DNA from: Desulfolutivibrio sulfodismutans DSM 3696 | Lineage (GTDB): Bacteria > Desulfobacterota > Desulfovibrionia > Desulfovibrionales > Desulfovibrionaceae | DNA: 64,000 nucleotides | Direction: 5' to 3' | Assembly: GCF_013376455.1 (NCBI RefSeq) | Contig: NZ_CP045504.1 | Coordinates: 62,001 to 126,000 of the forward strand | Part shown: piece after piece, positions 27,466 to 37,400 of the stretch | Numbering within the stretch: the first letter of the stretch is position 1 | Layout of the letters: each line of letters begins with the position of its first letter | Notes under the pieces: model-generated | What the model saw: the letters and a program-made list of their open reading frames with translations, nothing else | The model's database searches: none | Told to the model about the DNA's origin: nothing | Translations under genes and position numbers: made by a program

Positions 27466-28818
27466 ATGACGAAAAAACTCTTCGGAACGGACGGTCTGCG
27501 CGGTCAGGTCAACATTTATCCCATGACCCCGGACGTGGTGTTGCGCCTGGGGCTGGCCGCCGGGCGGCATTTTCGCAACGGAACCAAGCGCCACCGGGTG
27601 GTCATCGGCAAGGACACCCGGCTTTCGGGCTACATCTTCGAATACGCCTTAAGCTCCGGGTTTTGCGCCTCGGGCATGGACGTGTTCCTGGTGGGCCCCC
27701 TTCCCACCCCGGCCATCTCCTTTCTCACCCGCAGCATGCGGGCCGATGTGGGCGTGGTCATATCCGCCTCCCACAACCCGTACATGGACAACGGCATCAA
27801 GTTTTTCGACAGCCGGGGCTTCAAGCTGCCCGACGCCGTGGAGGCCGAGATCGCCGCCAAGGTGCTCGATCCGCAGGCCGAATGGGACTACCCGGCCCCC
27901 GAGGCCGTGGGCCGGGCCTTCAAGATCGAGGACAGCCCCGGCCGGTACAATGTCTATTTGAAAAACACCGTCCCCCAGGACGTGTCCCTCGACGGCCTCA
28001 AGGTCGTGCTCGACTGCGCCAACGGCGCGGCCTACCGGGTTTCGCCGCTGGTGTTCGAGGAACTCGGGGCCAAGGTGGTGAAGATCGGGGTGACCCCCGA
28101 CGGCATCAACATCAACCGCAAGGTGGGCTCGCTGTATCCCGAGGTGACGGCGGCCAAGGTGTTGGAGACGGGCGCGGACATCGGCATCGCCCTGGACGGC
28201 GACGCGGATCGGGTCATCGTGGTGGACGAGAAGGGCCGCATTCTCGACGGCGACCAGATCATGGCCATCTGCGCCAAGGATCTTCTGGAGCGGGGCGAAC
28301 TGCCGGGGGGCGTCCTGGTCTCCACGGTGATGAGCAACATGGCCCTTGAGGTGTTCATGCGCGAATGCGGGGGCAGGCTCTTGCGCACGCCCGTGGGCGA
28401 CCGCTATGTGGTGGAGGCCATGCGCGGCGAGGGCGCGGCCTTTGGCGGGGAACAGTCCGGGCATCTGGTGTTTTTGCGCCACGGCACCACCGGCGACGGC
28501 ACCCTGGCCGCTCTGCAAATCATCCGGATTATGATCCAGACCGGCAAACCCCTTTCGGAGTTGTCCGGCCTTTTGACCCCCTATCCCCAGCGGCTGGTCA
28601 ACGTGCATGTGGAGCGCAAGATTCCCTTTGACGAGGTTTTGGCCATTCGGGAGGCCGTGGCCGCCGCCGAATCCGAACTTCGCGGGGCAGGAAGGGTGCT
28701 TTTGCGCTATTCCGGAACCGAGGCCGTGGCCCGGGTGATGGTCGAGGGGCGCGACGCCGGGACGGTGGAGCGCCTCGCCGCCGCACTGTCCGACACCCTG
28801 CGGACGCATCTGCGCTAG
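27466..28818 (+). CDS. glmM: Phosphoglucosamine mutase
   Basis: 450 residues; converts glucosamine-6-phosphate to glucosamine-1-phosphate for UDP-GlcNAc, and so peptidoglycan and LPS. It begins [13 protein letters not shown]. The phosphoserine loop [18 protein letters not shown] has the active serine at position 102, as in characterised GlmM. The metal loop is [10 protein letters not shown], the sugar loop GEQSGHLVF, and the phosphate-binding loop [15 protein letters not shown]. Full length and in frame. It is followed by galU in the same direction after 220 bp, so sugar-nucleotide precursors are clustered. Confidence 0.96.
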   Translation: MTKKLFGTDGLRGQVNIYPMTPDVVLRLGLAAGRHFRNGTKRHRVVIGKDTRLSGYIFEYALSSGFCASGMDVFLVGPLPTPAISFLTRSMRADVGVVISASHNPYMDNGIKFFDSRGFKLPDAVEAEIAAKVLDPQAEWDYPAPEAVGRAFKIEDSPGRYNVYLKNTVPQDVSLDGLKVVLDCANGAAYRVSPLVFEELGAKVVKIGVTPDGININRKVGSLYPEVTAAKVLETGADIGIALDGDADRVIVVDEKGRILDGDQIMAICAKDLLERGELPGGVLVSTVMSNMALEVFMRECGGRLLRTPVGDRYVVEAMRGEGAAFGGEQSGHLVFLRHGTTGDGTLAALQIIRIMIQTGKPLSELSGLLTPYPQRLVNVHVERKIPFDEVLAIREAVAAAESELRGAGRVLLRYSGTEAVARVMVEGRDAGTVERLAAALSDTLRTHLR

Positions 28819-29039
28819 GAAACCTCTTCACCGGTTTCCCGGCGGTTTTCCCGCTGGACAGTTCATATCAAAGGCTTTAGAATCCTTGTTTGATACATGC
28901 AGTCCGGCGCGATCCCCCCTGACGGCGGGACGGGTGGGCGACACGGCGTCAGTTCAGCCGTCGTCGCGAACACAGCGGACGGTCGATGAGGGCGGGGACG
29001 GCATGGTCGCGTGATCCATCCTTTGTTAAGGAGACGAGC

Positions 29040-29912
29040 ATGGAAATCAAGAAAGTGGTCATCCCGGTCGCCGGTTGGGGAACGCGATCCCTCCCGGCCA
29101 CCAAGAACATTCCAAAGGAAATGCTCCCGGTCTATAATAAGCCCGTGGTCCAATACGTCGTGGAAGAGGCCCAGGTTTCCGGACTCACCGATGTGGTGTT
29201 CGTCACCAACCGCAGCAAGACCATCATCGAGGACCATTTCGATTACAATCTGGCCCTGGAAGACCTTTTGCAGCGTACGGGAAAGCTGGAGATGCTGGCC
29301 CAGGTCCGGGCCGTGGCCGAGATGGTCAACATCATCTCCGTGCGCCAGAAAAAGCAGCTCGGCCTGGGGCACGCCGTTTTGTGCGCCCGCGAGGTGGTGA
29401 AAAACGATCCCTTCGCGGTCATGGTCGGCGACGACCTCATGTTCGGCATGGAACCGGGCATCAAACAACTTTTGAGCGTGGCCATGGCCGAACACATGCC
29501 GGTCATCGGGGTTATGGAAGTGCCCCGGGAGCGGGTGTCGAGCTACGGCATCATCGACGGCGAGGAGTTCGCCCCGGGCCTTTTCCGGGTACGCAGTCTG
29601 GTGGAGAAGCCCAAGGTCAACGAGGCCCCCTCGCGCATGGCCATCGTGGGCCGGTACGTGCTTTTCCCGGACATTTTCTATCATCTGGAAAACCTCTCCC
29701 CTGGGCACGGCGGCGAGATCCAACTGACCGACGCCCTCAAGGGGCTGGCCGGAAACAACCGCCTGCTGGCCGTCAAGATCCAGGGGCAGCGCTTCGACGC
29801 CGGCGATTGGGCCGAGTATCTCACGGCCAACATCTACTTCGCCCTGCATGACGAGGATTTGCGCGAGGCCCTGGTGCCCCGGCTGCGCCAGCTCCTGCCG
29901 TTTTCCAGCTAG
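29040..29912 (+). CDS. galU: UTP-glucose-1-phosphate uridylyltransferase
   Basis: 290 residues; makes UDP-glucose for surface polysaccharides. The nucleotide site VAGWGTRSLPATKNIPKEML is near the N-terminus; the first glycine-rich residues differ slightly from the usual GLGTRFLPATK form but the pattern is clear. Other marks are FVTNRSKTIIEDHFD, QKKQLGLGHAVLCA, VGDDLMFG and VEKPKVNEAPSRMAIVGRYV. ATG 29040 follows AAGGAGACGAGC. A textbook terminator follows. The 28819-29039 spacer contains an imperfect inverted repeat (TATCAAAGG... CCTTGTTTGATA) that could be a control site. Confidence 0.95.
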   Translation: MEIKKVVIPVAGWGTRSLPATKNIPKEMLPVYNKPVVQYVVEEAQVSGLTDVVFVTNRSKTIIEDHFDYNLALEDLLQRTGKLEMLAQVRAVAEMVNIISVRQKKQLGLGHAVLCAREVVKNDPFAVMVGDDLMFGMEPGIKQLLSVAMAEHMPVIGVMEVPRERVSSYGIIDGEEFAPGLFRVRSLVEKPKVNEAPSRMAIVGRYVLFPDIFYHLENLSPGHGGEIQLTDALKGLAGNNRLLAVKIQGQRFDAGDWAEYLTANIYFALHDEDLREALVPRLRQLLPFSS

Positions 29913-29960
29913 GTCCGCGTGTGCGGCGCGGCGACATTCGCCGCCCGAAACGATCCCAAC

Positions 29961-29995
29961 CGCCCGGGCGCCTCGCGTTCCCGGGCGTTTTTATT
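29961..29995 (+). terminator. Rho-independent terminator of galU
   Basis: CGCCCGGG (29961-29968) pairs perfectly with CCCGGGCG (29980-29987), followed by TTTTTATT. It lies 49 bp after the galU stop and just before priA. Confidence 0.92.
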
Positions 29996-30004
29996 GGCCA
30001 AAGC

Positions 30005-32434
30005 ATGGTCGGATTCGTCAGCGTCGCGCTATTTTGCGCCCCCTTCGCCACCCTGACCTATGCCGTGCCCGGGCATCTGGCCGGGCATGCGTTGCCGCCG
30101 GGGCTTCGGGTGCTCGTGCCCCTGGGGCGCTCCATCCGGGTGGGCATGATCCTGGCGGACGAGCCCGCGCCGCCGCAGGGGGTGGAGATCAAACCCCTGG
30201 TCTGGCCCCTGGAGCGCGCGCCCCTACTGGACGCCGCCTACCTGGACATGATCGACAATCTGGCCGCCCGGCAGATGTGCCATCCCGGCCGGGTGCTGGG
30301 ACAGATTTTGCCTACGGGCCTGCGGCAATCCAAAGTGGTCTTTACCGCGCCCGAAAAGGCCCGGCTGCGGCGCCAAACCCCCCGGGCGCTCCTGGAGGCC
30401 ACCCCGCAGGAGGCTACGGAGCTGGCCGCCCAGTGGGCCGCCGGGGTCATGCAGGTGTCTGGTGCTGGCCGGGGGCCGGAACGCGCCCTGCGGCTTCTGG
30501 TTGACCCGCCCTGGCCGGTGCGGCCCGGGGCCACGGCCCGCATCGCCCTGTTGGATTATCTGTACGAACGTGGCCAGACCCCGCTGTCGGTCGTGACCGG
30601 GTATTTCGGCCGGGACATGGGGCCGGTGATCCGGGCCCTGGGCCAGCTTGGGCTGGTGGAGATGGGGGCCTGCGACGGGACGTCGCCTGATGGGGAGGAC
30701 TCCTGTCTGGCGCCTGCGGCCGCGCCGTGCCCGCCGGAGGCCCCGGAGGAGGTCTCGGACGCGCCGCTGACGGACGAGCAGTGCGCCGCCATGGCCCATC
30801 TTTCCCCGCTGCTTTGCGCGCCCGGGGGGGCGGTGCGGCTGGTGCACGGGGTCACGGGCAGCGGCAAGACCCGTCTTTATCTGGAACTGGCCCGGCAGTG
30901 CCTGGATATGGGGCGGTCGGTGGTTCTCCTGGCCCCGGAGGTGGCCCTGGCCGGGCATCTGTACCGGGCCGTGCGCGAGGCCCTGCCCGACGCCACGGTC
31001 ATTTTGTCCCACGGCTCCCTCTCCCCGGCCGCGCGCGAGGCCGCCTTCCGGCGGGCGGCGGCCGCCCGGGAGCCCGTGGTGGTGGTGGGCGCCCGTTCGG
31101 CCCTTTTTTTGCCGGTGGCCGCCCCGGGGCTGATCGTTTTGGACGAGGAGCACGACGCCTCCTTCAAACAGGAGGAACGGCTCGGCTATCAGGCCAAGGA
31201 AGTGGCCTTTTTCCGGGCCAGGCGCGAGGGCGGGCTGTTGGTCCTGGGGTCGGCCACGCCCGACGTCAAGACCTATCATGCCGCCGCACGCGGCGCGGTG
31301 CCGTGCGTGGTCCTGTCCCGCCGGGCGGGGACCAGCCAGCCGCCGGAGATCGAGATCGTGGACATGGGGCAGACGGTCAAGGCCCCCTCCCGCCAGGCCG
31401 GGCCGGGCGGCGGGAAGCCGCCAGAACGCACGGCGGTCCTGGCCCAGGCCAGCGCCGCCGCCCTGGCCGAGACCGTGGCCCGAGGGGAGCAGGCCATCAT
31501 CCTGCTCAACCGCCGGGGCTACGCCCCGGTGCTCTACTGCCTGGACTGCGAGACCGTCCTTTCCTGCCCGGACTGCGACCTGGCCTATACCTTCCACAAG
31601 ACCCGGCAGCGGCTGGTGTGCCACTACTGCGGCCGTACCCAGGATTTTCCCGCGCCGTGCGCCAAATGCGGCGGGACGCATTTTCTGCCCCTGGGGGCCG
31701 GGTCCGAATCCCTGGCCGAGGAGCTGTCCGGTGTCCTGCCCCCGGGGACAGCGGTGGCCCGGCTGGACCGGGACAGCGCGGCCCGGCCCGGACGCACCGA
31801 GGAGATCCTGGCCGAGTTCGCCTCGGGGGCCTCCCGGGTGCTGGTGGGCACCCAGATGCTCTCCAAGGGGCACCATTTTCCCCGGGTGACCCTGGTGATC
31901 GCGGCCGACGCGGACATGGGCCGCAACCTTCCCGATTACCGGGCGGCCGAGCGCACCTTCCAGCTTCTGGTGCAGGTGGCGGGCCGGGCCGGGCGCGGCG
32001 ACATCCCGGGAAAGGTGCTGATTCAGACCCGAAATCCCGGCGATCCCTTCTGGGAGCTGGTGCGCGGGGCGGACTACCAGGGTTTTTTTTCCCAGGAGCT
32101 GGCGCGCCGGGAAAAATGGGGCTATCCGCCGTTTTCCAAGCTGGCCCTGGTGCGCATCAGCTTTCCCAAGGACGACCCGGCGGGCTTTACGGCCCTGTCG
32201 GACGTGGGGCGCGTCCTGCGCGAGGCCGCCACCGCTGCGGGCGGCGGGGTGCGCGTGCTGGGTCCGGCCCCGGCCTCCCTGCCGCTGATCGGGGGACGCA
32301 AACGCTACCACTGCATGATTAAATCCCCGGACTGGCCCGCCATCCGCGTCCTTTTCGCCAAGGTCCGGGCCGTGGTTCCCCGGGGGAGCGAGGTGCGCAT
32401 CAGCCTGGACCTGGACCCGGTGGATATGCTTTAA
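30005..32434 (+). CDS. priA: Primosomal protein N' (replication restart helicase)
   Basis: About 809 residues. PriA recognises stalled forks and reloads the replicative helicase. Present are the N-terminal 3'-end-binding domain (ALFCAPFATLTYAVPGHL), Walker A GVTGSGKTRLYLEL, the DEEH box in VLDEEHDASFKQ, two zinc-binding clusters of Cys pairs (YCLDCETVLSCPDCDLAY and CHYCGRTQDFPAPCAKCGG), and helicase motifs V-VI (VLVGTQMLSKGHHF, QVAGRAGRG). ATG 30005 is preferred because the earlier frame runs back through the galU terminator; no clear ribosome site was found, so the start is moderately certain. The dioxygenase-like gene follows closely. Confidence 0.92.
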   Translation: MVGFVSVALFCAPFATLTYAVPGHLAGHALPPGLRVLVPLGRSIRVGMILADEPAPPQGVEIKPLVWPLERAPLLDAAYLDMIDNLAARQMCHPGRVLGQILPTGLRQSKVVFTAPEKARLRRQTPRALLEATPQEATELAAQWAAGVMQVSGAGRGPERALRLLVDPPWPVRPGATARIALLDYLYERGQTPLSVVTGYFGRDMGPVIRALGQLGLVEMGACDGTSPDGEDSCLAPAAAPCPPEAPEEVSDAPLTDEQCAAMAHLSPLLCAPGGAVRLVHGVTGSGKTRLYLELARQCLDMGRSVVLLAPEVALAGHLYRAVREALPDATVILSHGSLSPAAREAAFRRAAAAREPVVVVGARSALFLPVAAPGLIVLDEEHDASFKQEERLGYQAKEVAFFRARREGGLLVLGSATPDVKTYHAAARGAVPCVVLSRRAGTSQPPEIEIVDMGQTVKAPSRQAGPGGGKPPERTAVLAQASAAALAETVARGEQAIILLNRRGYAPVLYCLDCETVLSCPDCDLAYTFHKTRQRLVCHYCGRTQDFPAPCAKCGGTHFLPLGAGSESLAEELSGVLPPGTAVARLDRDSAARPGRTEEILAEFASGASRVLVGTQMLSKGHHFPRVTLVIAADADMGRNLPDYRAAERTFQLLVQVAGRAGRGDIPGKVLIQTRNPGDPFWELVRGADYQGFFSQELARREKWGYPPFSKLALVRISFPKDDPAGFTALSDVGRVLREAATAAGGGVRVLGPAPASLPLIGGRKRYHCMIKSPDWPAIRVLFAKVRAVVPRGSEVRISLDLDPVDML

Positions 32435-32474
32435 CGTACAGGAGAGCATGGGACCGCTGACCAGGGAGGGATGG

Positions 32475-33557
32475 ATGGATACCTTTCACAACGATGACGC
32501 GGCGCTTTTGGAGAACGTGGAGCGGGTGCTCGGGGAGCGTTCCCGGGCCGGACTGGACGGACTGGTGGGGGGCCTTGAGGCCATCGTGGTCAACACCGAG
32601 CCCGAGAACTTCGCCGGGGCCGTGGCCGAGCTTTTGCGATACACCGGCTACGACACGACCCAGGGCTTTTCCGCGCCGGGACTGGACACGGCGGTCATGT
32701 CGCTTTCCGGCAGCGCCGACATCCTCATCACCCGGCGAAAAGGCGGGGATAATCCGTTTCTGCCCTTCAACGCCGGGATCAAGGTGGGGGATCGGCTGGG
32801 CACGCGGCTTGAAACCTTCATTTTTTCCTGCCATGACCTGGAACGCTATGCCGCCATCCAGAAGGGATGCGGGGTGCGTTTTCTGACCCCGGACATCGTG
32901 CGCGCCCCGGGCTATGATTTTTTGCAAACCGCGCCTTCGGCCTTTACCGGCAATTCCATCGGGCTCATCCAACGCAAGGACCGCTCCCGGGGATATGCCC
33001 CGCCGGGAAGCACGCCCCTTTCTCTGGATCTGGTGAAGCCCGCATCGGCGCATCTGGCCAACATCGGCCGCCTGGACCATGTGGCCACCCGGGTCAAGGC
33101 CCAGGACCGCGACCCGGCCATCCTGGAATTTTTGTCCCTGACCAACTACCATTTCGACTTCGCGGTCTATGTAGAGTCCTTAAACTCCATCACCAGCGTG
33201 GCCAGGCTTGGGGCGGGCGATTACGCCCAGGTCTTCACCTCGGGCATCACCCCCTTCACCACGCCGGAATCGTCCGGTCCCACGGAGATGTTCATCCACA
33301 ACTGGGGGCTTCGGGCCCACCACATGGCGCTAGAAACCGAGGACATCGACGCCGTGGTGGAGGCCCTGCGGGCCGACGGCATGCGTTACATCTCGGATCT
33401 GGTGGGATCGCGGGAGGAGGGGCTCAAGCAGGTGTTCACGGTCATGTCGCCCACCACCTTCCTGGTCACGGAATACATCAAGCGTTTTGACGGCTTCGAC
33501 GGGTTTTTCACAAAAAGCAACGTCACCCACCTGACCAAGGCCACGGAAAAGCAGTAG
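32475..33557 (+). CDS. 4-hydroxyphenylpyruvate dioxygenase-like VOC-family protein
   Basis: About 360 residues with two glyoxalase/VOC halves, as in HPPD. The three iron ligands of HPPD can be placed at H202 (RLDHVATRV), H283 (RAHHMALETEDI) and E333 (TFLVTEYIKRF), followed by GFFTKSN near the C-terminus. Authentic HPPD converts 4-hydroxyphenylpyruvate to homogentisate using O2; related enzymes include hydroxymandelate synthase. ATG 32475 has GGAGG at good spacing; the upstream ATG 32448 has a site too close. It sits behind priA with no other tyrosine-catabolism gene nearby. Oxygen dependence is odd if the host is a strict anaerobe, so exact substrate and role are open. Confidence 0.8.
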   Translation: MDTFHNDDAALLENVERVLGERSRAGLDGLVGGLEAIVVNTEPENFAGAVAELLRYTGYDTTQGFSAPGLDTAVMSLSGSADILITRRKGGDNPFLPFNAGIKVGDRLGTRLETFIFSCHDLERYAAIQKGCGVRFLTPDIVRAPGYDFLQTAPSAFTGNSIGLIQRKDRSRGYAPPGSTPLSLDLVKPASAHLANIGRLDHVATRVKAQDRDPAILEFLSLTNYHFDFAVYVESLNSITSVARLGAGDYAQVFTSGITPFTTPESSGPTEMFIHNWGLRAHHMALETEDIDAVVEALRADGMRYISDLVGSREEGLKQVFTVMSPTTFLVTEYIKRFDGFDGFFTKSNVTHLTKATEKQ

Positions 33558-33601
33558 GGCGCGGCTTCGCCGCGAAGCAGGCGTCCCCAGCCTGAAACGC
33601 A

Positions 33602-33636
33602 AACGGGGCCATGCTTCGCACGGCCCCGTTTTTATT
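33602..33636 (+). terminator. Rho-independent terminator after the HPPD-like gene
   Basis: AACGGGGCC (33602-33610) pairs with GGCCCCGTT (33622-33630), then TTTATT. It is followed at 33645-33680 by a CCAAAGGGGGC/GCCCCCTTTGG hairpin with the CCGCCGGAGGC tail, which belongs to the opposite-strand gmhB side. Confidence 0.92.
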
Positions 33637-33644
33637 CGGGGATT

Positions 33645-33680
33645 CCAAAGGGGGCATGGCCCCCTTTGGCCGCCGGAGGC
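33645..33680 (-). terminator. Post-stop hairpin with GCCTCCGGCGG leader on the gmhB side
   Basis: On the minus strand GCCTCCGGCGG is followed by an 11-bp perfect stem (CCAAAGGGGGC at 33645-33655 with GCCCCCTTTGG at 33659-33669) and a 3-nt loop. It is one copy of the dispersed family also found after folD, eno and thiC. Confidence 0.7.
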
Positions 33681-33704
33681 TTTCTTCACCCCTGTCTCAC
33701 GCTT

Positions 33705-34361
33705 TTACCCGGGCCGTCGGAGGCTTTCTCCGCCCCACGCCTCCCATCCGCTCCCCACGTCATTTCCCCACGATCCGCTCCACGGCGGCGGCCAGATCCC
33801 GGGCCAGGACGTCCGGCCAGGGATGTTTGGGCGATCCCCCCCCGGCGGCAGGTCCATGGCCTCCCCGGCCAGGGTCGGCAGGCCAAGGCGCTGCGCCTCC
33901 TGCACGCCGTGCCCGGTGAGCACCAGGACGGTGACCGCCGCGCCCAGGTTTTTGCCGAAGGCCACATCCGAGGCCTTGTCACCGATGACCGCCGTGTGGG
34001 CCGCATCCAGGCCGTGACTGGCGCGCAGGGCCTCCCATTGTCCAAGCCCCGGCTTGCGGCAGGAGCAGGCCGCGTCCGGGGCGTGGGGGCAGAAGGCGTC
34101 GCCTGTCAGGCCCACGCCGTGATCGTTCAATAGCTCAAGCAGGCGGGCCTGCACGGCCAGATGGTCGGCCTGGGAGAAATAACCTCGGCCGATGCCGGAC
34201 TGGTTGGAGACCACAAAAAGGCGCATCCCGGCATCGGCCAGCCGGGCCAGGGCCTGCCCCGCGCCGGGAAGAAGGCGCACCCGGGCCGGGTCGCACAGGT
34301 AGTGCTCGTCCACGATGACCGTGCCGTCGCGGTCGAGAAGGACGGTGTCGATTTCGGACAT
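33705..34361 (-). CDS. gmhB: D-glycero-D-manno-heptose 1,7-bisphosphate 7-phosphatase, frame broken at a poly-C tract
   Basis: HAD-family phosphatase of ADP-heptose synthesis for LPS core. Marks: LLDRDGTVIVDEHYLCDP with the nucleophile Asp, VVSNQSGIGRGYF, the zinc-binding CPHAPDAACSCRKPG and GDKASDVAFGKN. The first 170 or so residues are normal. At 33836-33843 there is a run of eight C (eight G on the gene strand), after which the annotated frame becomes Trp/Pro/Gly-rich nonsense. Adding one base there gives KHPWPDVLARDLAAAVERIV and a stop at 33760-33762, a normal family C-terminus. So the gene carries a one-base slip from sequencing error, mutation or phase variation. Confidence 0.88.
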   Translation of the reverse strand: MSEIDTVLLDRDGTVIVDEHYLCDPARVRLLPGAGQALARLADAGMRLFVVSNQSGIGRGYFSQADHLAVQARLLELLNDHGVGLTGDAFCPHAPDAACSCRKPGLGQWEALRASHGLDAAHTAVIGDKASDVAFGKNLGAAVTVLVLTGHGVQEAQRLGLPTLAGEAMDLPPGGDRPNIPGRTSWPGIWPPPWSGSWGNDVGSGWEAWGGESLRRPG

Positions 34362-34404
34362 GGGGCGTCTGGCCAGGACGCGGCGCGGGCCGCGTCCCTT
34401 TGGG

Positions 34405-37400
34405 TTACGGGTTGTGGCCGCCGGGCGCGTCCGGTCCCGGGCCGTCCCCGGCGGGCGGCGGGGGCGAAACGGGCCGGGCCGGGCGTGAAAAGCGGGGCAG
34501 CCGGAGAGCCGCCCGACGCCAGGCCCCGCCCTCGGTGAAGCGGGACACGCCCCACTTGAGCCAGGACAAAAGGGCCAAGGCCATCCACAGGGACCAGGCC
34601 AGCATGGCCAGCCGATAAAACACGAGCGGGGCGCTGACGACCATGGTGTCCGGGATCATGCCCGCCACCCGGTCGAAGGTGAAGCGCACCAGTCGGGCCG
34701 AGGAGCCGTTCCCGGCCACCTGCATGAGCGGATCGCCCAAAAGCCCGCGTTCGATGGCCGTGTACAGGCAAAAAAGCCCGGCCGCAGTCAGGGCGGCAAG
34801 GCCGGTCTGCATGGCGTTGAAGGCCAGCCAGCCGTCATTGGGGGCGTAGGAGTGGCGCAGGCCCAGGGCGAACAGCCAGGCCGCCGCCAGCATGGCCTCC
34901 GGGGCCGGTATCTGGGACAGGCCCAGGGCCAGGAGGAACCACTGCCTCCGGGACAGGGGCGTGGCCGTAAAGCCGCCCAGGATGAGCGCCGCCGCCAGGA
35001 TGAAGGCCAGATAGCTCCAAAATCCCACCACCGGCGAAAGCGGCGTGTCCCCGAAGATGAACAGCGTCCAGCGGTCCCGGGGCAGTTCGATCTCAACCAG
35101 CACGTTGGCCGCCGCATGCCCCAGGTCCACGGCCGGGCCATGGGCCGCAAGGGACATGCCCGCGTCCTGCCGCCAGGTCAGCAGCACGTCGTGGGCCCCG
35201 GGCTTTATGGGAAACTCCACCCGGCCGGGGGTCGGCCCGGCGCTTGCGCCTGTCGTGGGATCGCTGCCGTAGGCCGTCTCCCGGCCGTCGACGACGAGCT
35301 TGATCTGCCCGGCGTTGGCCGGAAGCGTCAGGACATGGCGCTGGCCCTTGGCCGCGCGCAGGGCGAGCGACAGGGACGACTCGGCCAGCCGTTCACCCCG
35401 GTTGACGCGTAAAAGGGCCGAATCGATGGTCAGGGTCTCTCCCGGGGCCGGTCCCGGACGGGCCACGCGCACGGTCAGGGTCTCGCCGGGCCAGGGCCGG
35501 TAAACGGGCCGGAACTGCCCGGCGGAGTCGAAGGTCTGCGACGGCGGCACGCCCGACGGGTCCACCTCCCAGATGGGCGAGGGGGCCAGGGTCCAGGTCT
35601 CGGTGAAGGGCGCGCCCGTTTGGGCGACGAGGGCCAGTTCCGGGGCCACGGCCAGTTTGGACTTCCAGGACAGGTGTTGCTGGTCCGGTTGCAGGGTGGC
35701 CAGGGCCTTGCCGCCTGCGGCCTTGACCGTCTCGTCCAACACGGATTCGCCGGGCAGCAGGGGGATCTCCGCCACCACCGCCTCACCCTTCGGGCTTAAG
35801 CGGGTCACGTCGGTGACGACGCTCCAGGTCAGGCCCATGGTGATGGTCCGGGAGACGTGCAGAAAAGGGGCGAAACGGGTGGTGGCGGCCGCAGGCTGGG
35901 CGCCGGGGCTTTGGCCATCGCCCGGTTGCGCCGGGGCGTCCTTTTTTTCCCGGTCCAGGCGCACGGCCGAATCCGGCGTCCCGTCGGCCGCCAGCCCCCG
36001 GACCTGGAAGCCCGGCGCGGCCACGCTGAGGCGGCGGGGCAGCAGGGGCCAGTCCACGGCAAAGGAGTCGGCGGTCGGCAGCGGCCCGGACAGGACCACC
36101 CGGTGGACGCCAGGGGGCAGGAGCAGATGGGTTTCGTCGCCACGGCGCACAAGCTCCCGGGCCGGGGCGTCGTCCAGGCTGACGGCGTCCGGCCGCCAGC
36201 CGTCGGACACCCGGGGCAGGGGGGCCGTGGTCCGCGCGGCGGCGTCCAGGCGGACGGCGATGCCCAACCGGCCGCCTTCAATGGTGATGTCCGCCCGGGG
36301 GCTGCCCAGGCAGGCGGGGAAGCAGGCCGCAGGCTTGGTCAGCCGGGCCTTGTAGGCCTCTAAAAGCTCCTTGGGCGGGAATTCCTGGGCCGAGGCCGGG
36401 GCGGCGGCCCCAAACAGGATCGCCAGGGCCAGCACCACGGCCGAGGCCGTCCCGGCGGCCACGGCCGGGGGATCCTGGGCCGTGGCCGGGCTGTCCGGCG
36501 AAAACATCCTGTCCCGGCGGACCAGAAGGAACAGGGCGGCCAGGAGCAGGGCGCACCGCACAAAGGCCAGGATCAGGTTGGCAAAGGGCGGGATGAGCCA
36601 CAGCCGCACGGTCTGGGCACGCGACACGGGGCCGTCGAAGGACAGGCGCAAGGCGCCAAACGACCAGTCCGGCAGCCCGGGGCCGGTCTGGATCAGGGCC
36701 TCGGGGTCGTAGTCCAGGGAGACTTTGCCCCCCGGGGGGGCAGCCCCGGCGGACATGGCTGCGGGGGCTGCCTTTGCGGCCCGGGAGGCCTTGCCCGCCG
36801 GGCCCGGGGGCGGGGCGGGGGATTTGTCCGCATCCAGATATTCCATGTCGCCCTGGGCCTGGCTGCGGGCCGACTCGGGGGCCATGGCCGGGGCCATGGC
36901 GACCTGGGGGGCGATGAAGTGCCCGTGGTCGTCCAACTGGGGGTGCATCCCCCGACGCAACTGGTCGGGAATGAACTGCACCGCCGCCACGAGCATGACC
37001 AGCCAGGCGAAAAACCGCAGGATGCGCGTCAGGCGGCCGAACCAGGGGGCCCGCTCGGCCACGCTTCTGGCCGCCGCCAGCCGGGACAGGGCCAGGGCGG
37101 CCAGAAGGAAGATCCAGGCCGCTCCCGGGGCCTCGGGTTCATGCAGGGCCAGGGCCGCAAACACGAAGACGCAGCCCCCGGCGGCCGGGCCGCCGAGTCT
37201 GGCGGCGGCCAGTCCGGCCAAAAGGATCAGGAACAGGTCGAGCAGGGTGAACTGTCCCACGAAGGTGGGCGAGGCCACGTCCGCGCCCCCGGCGGCCAGG
37301 ACCGTCCAGCCCGGCGGCAGGCGCACCTCGGCGGAGAGGCTGGTGACGTCCAGGTCGAACCCCACGGCCGCAAACGAGCCGGAAAAGTCCTCCAGGCGCG

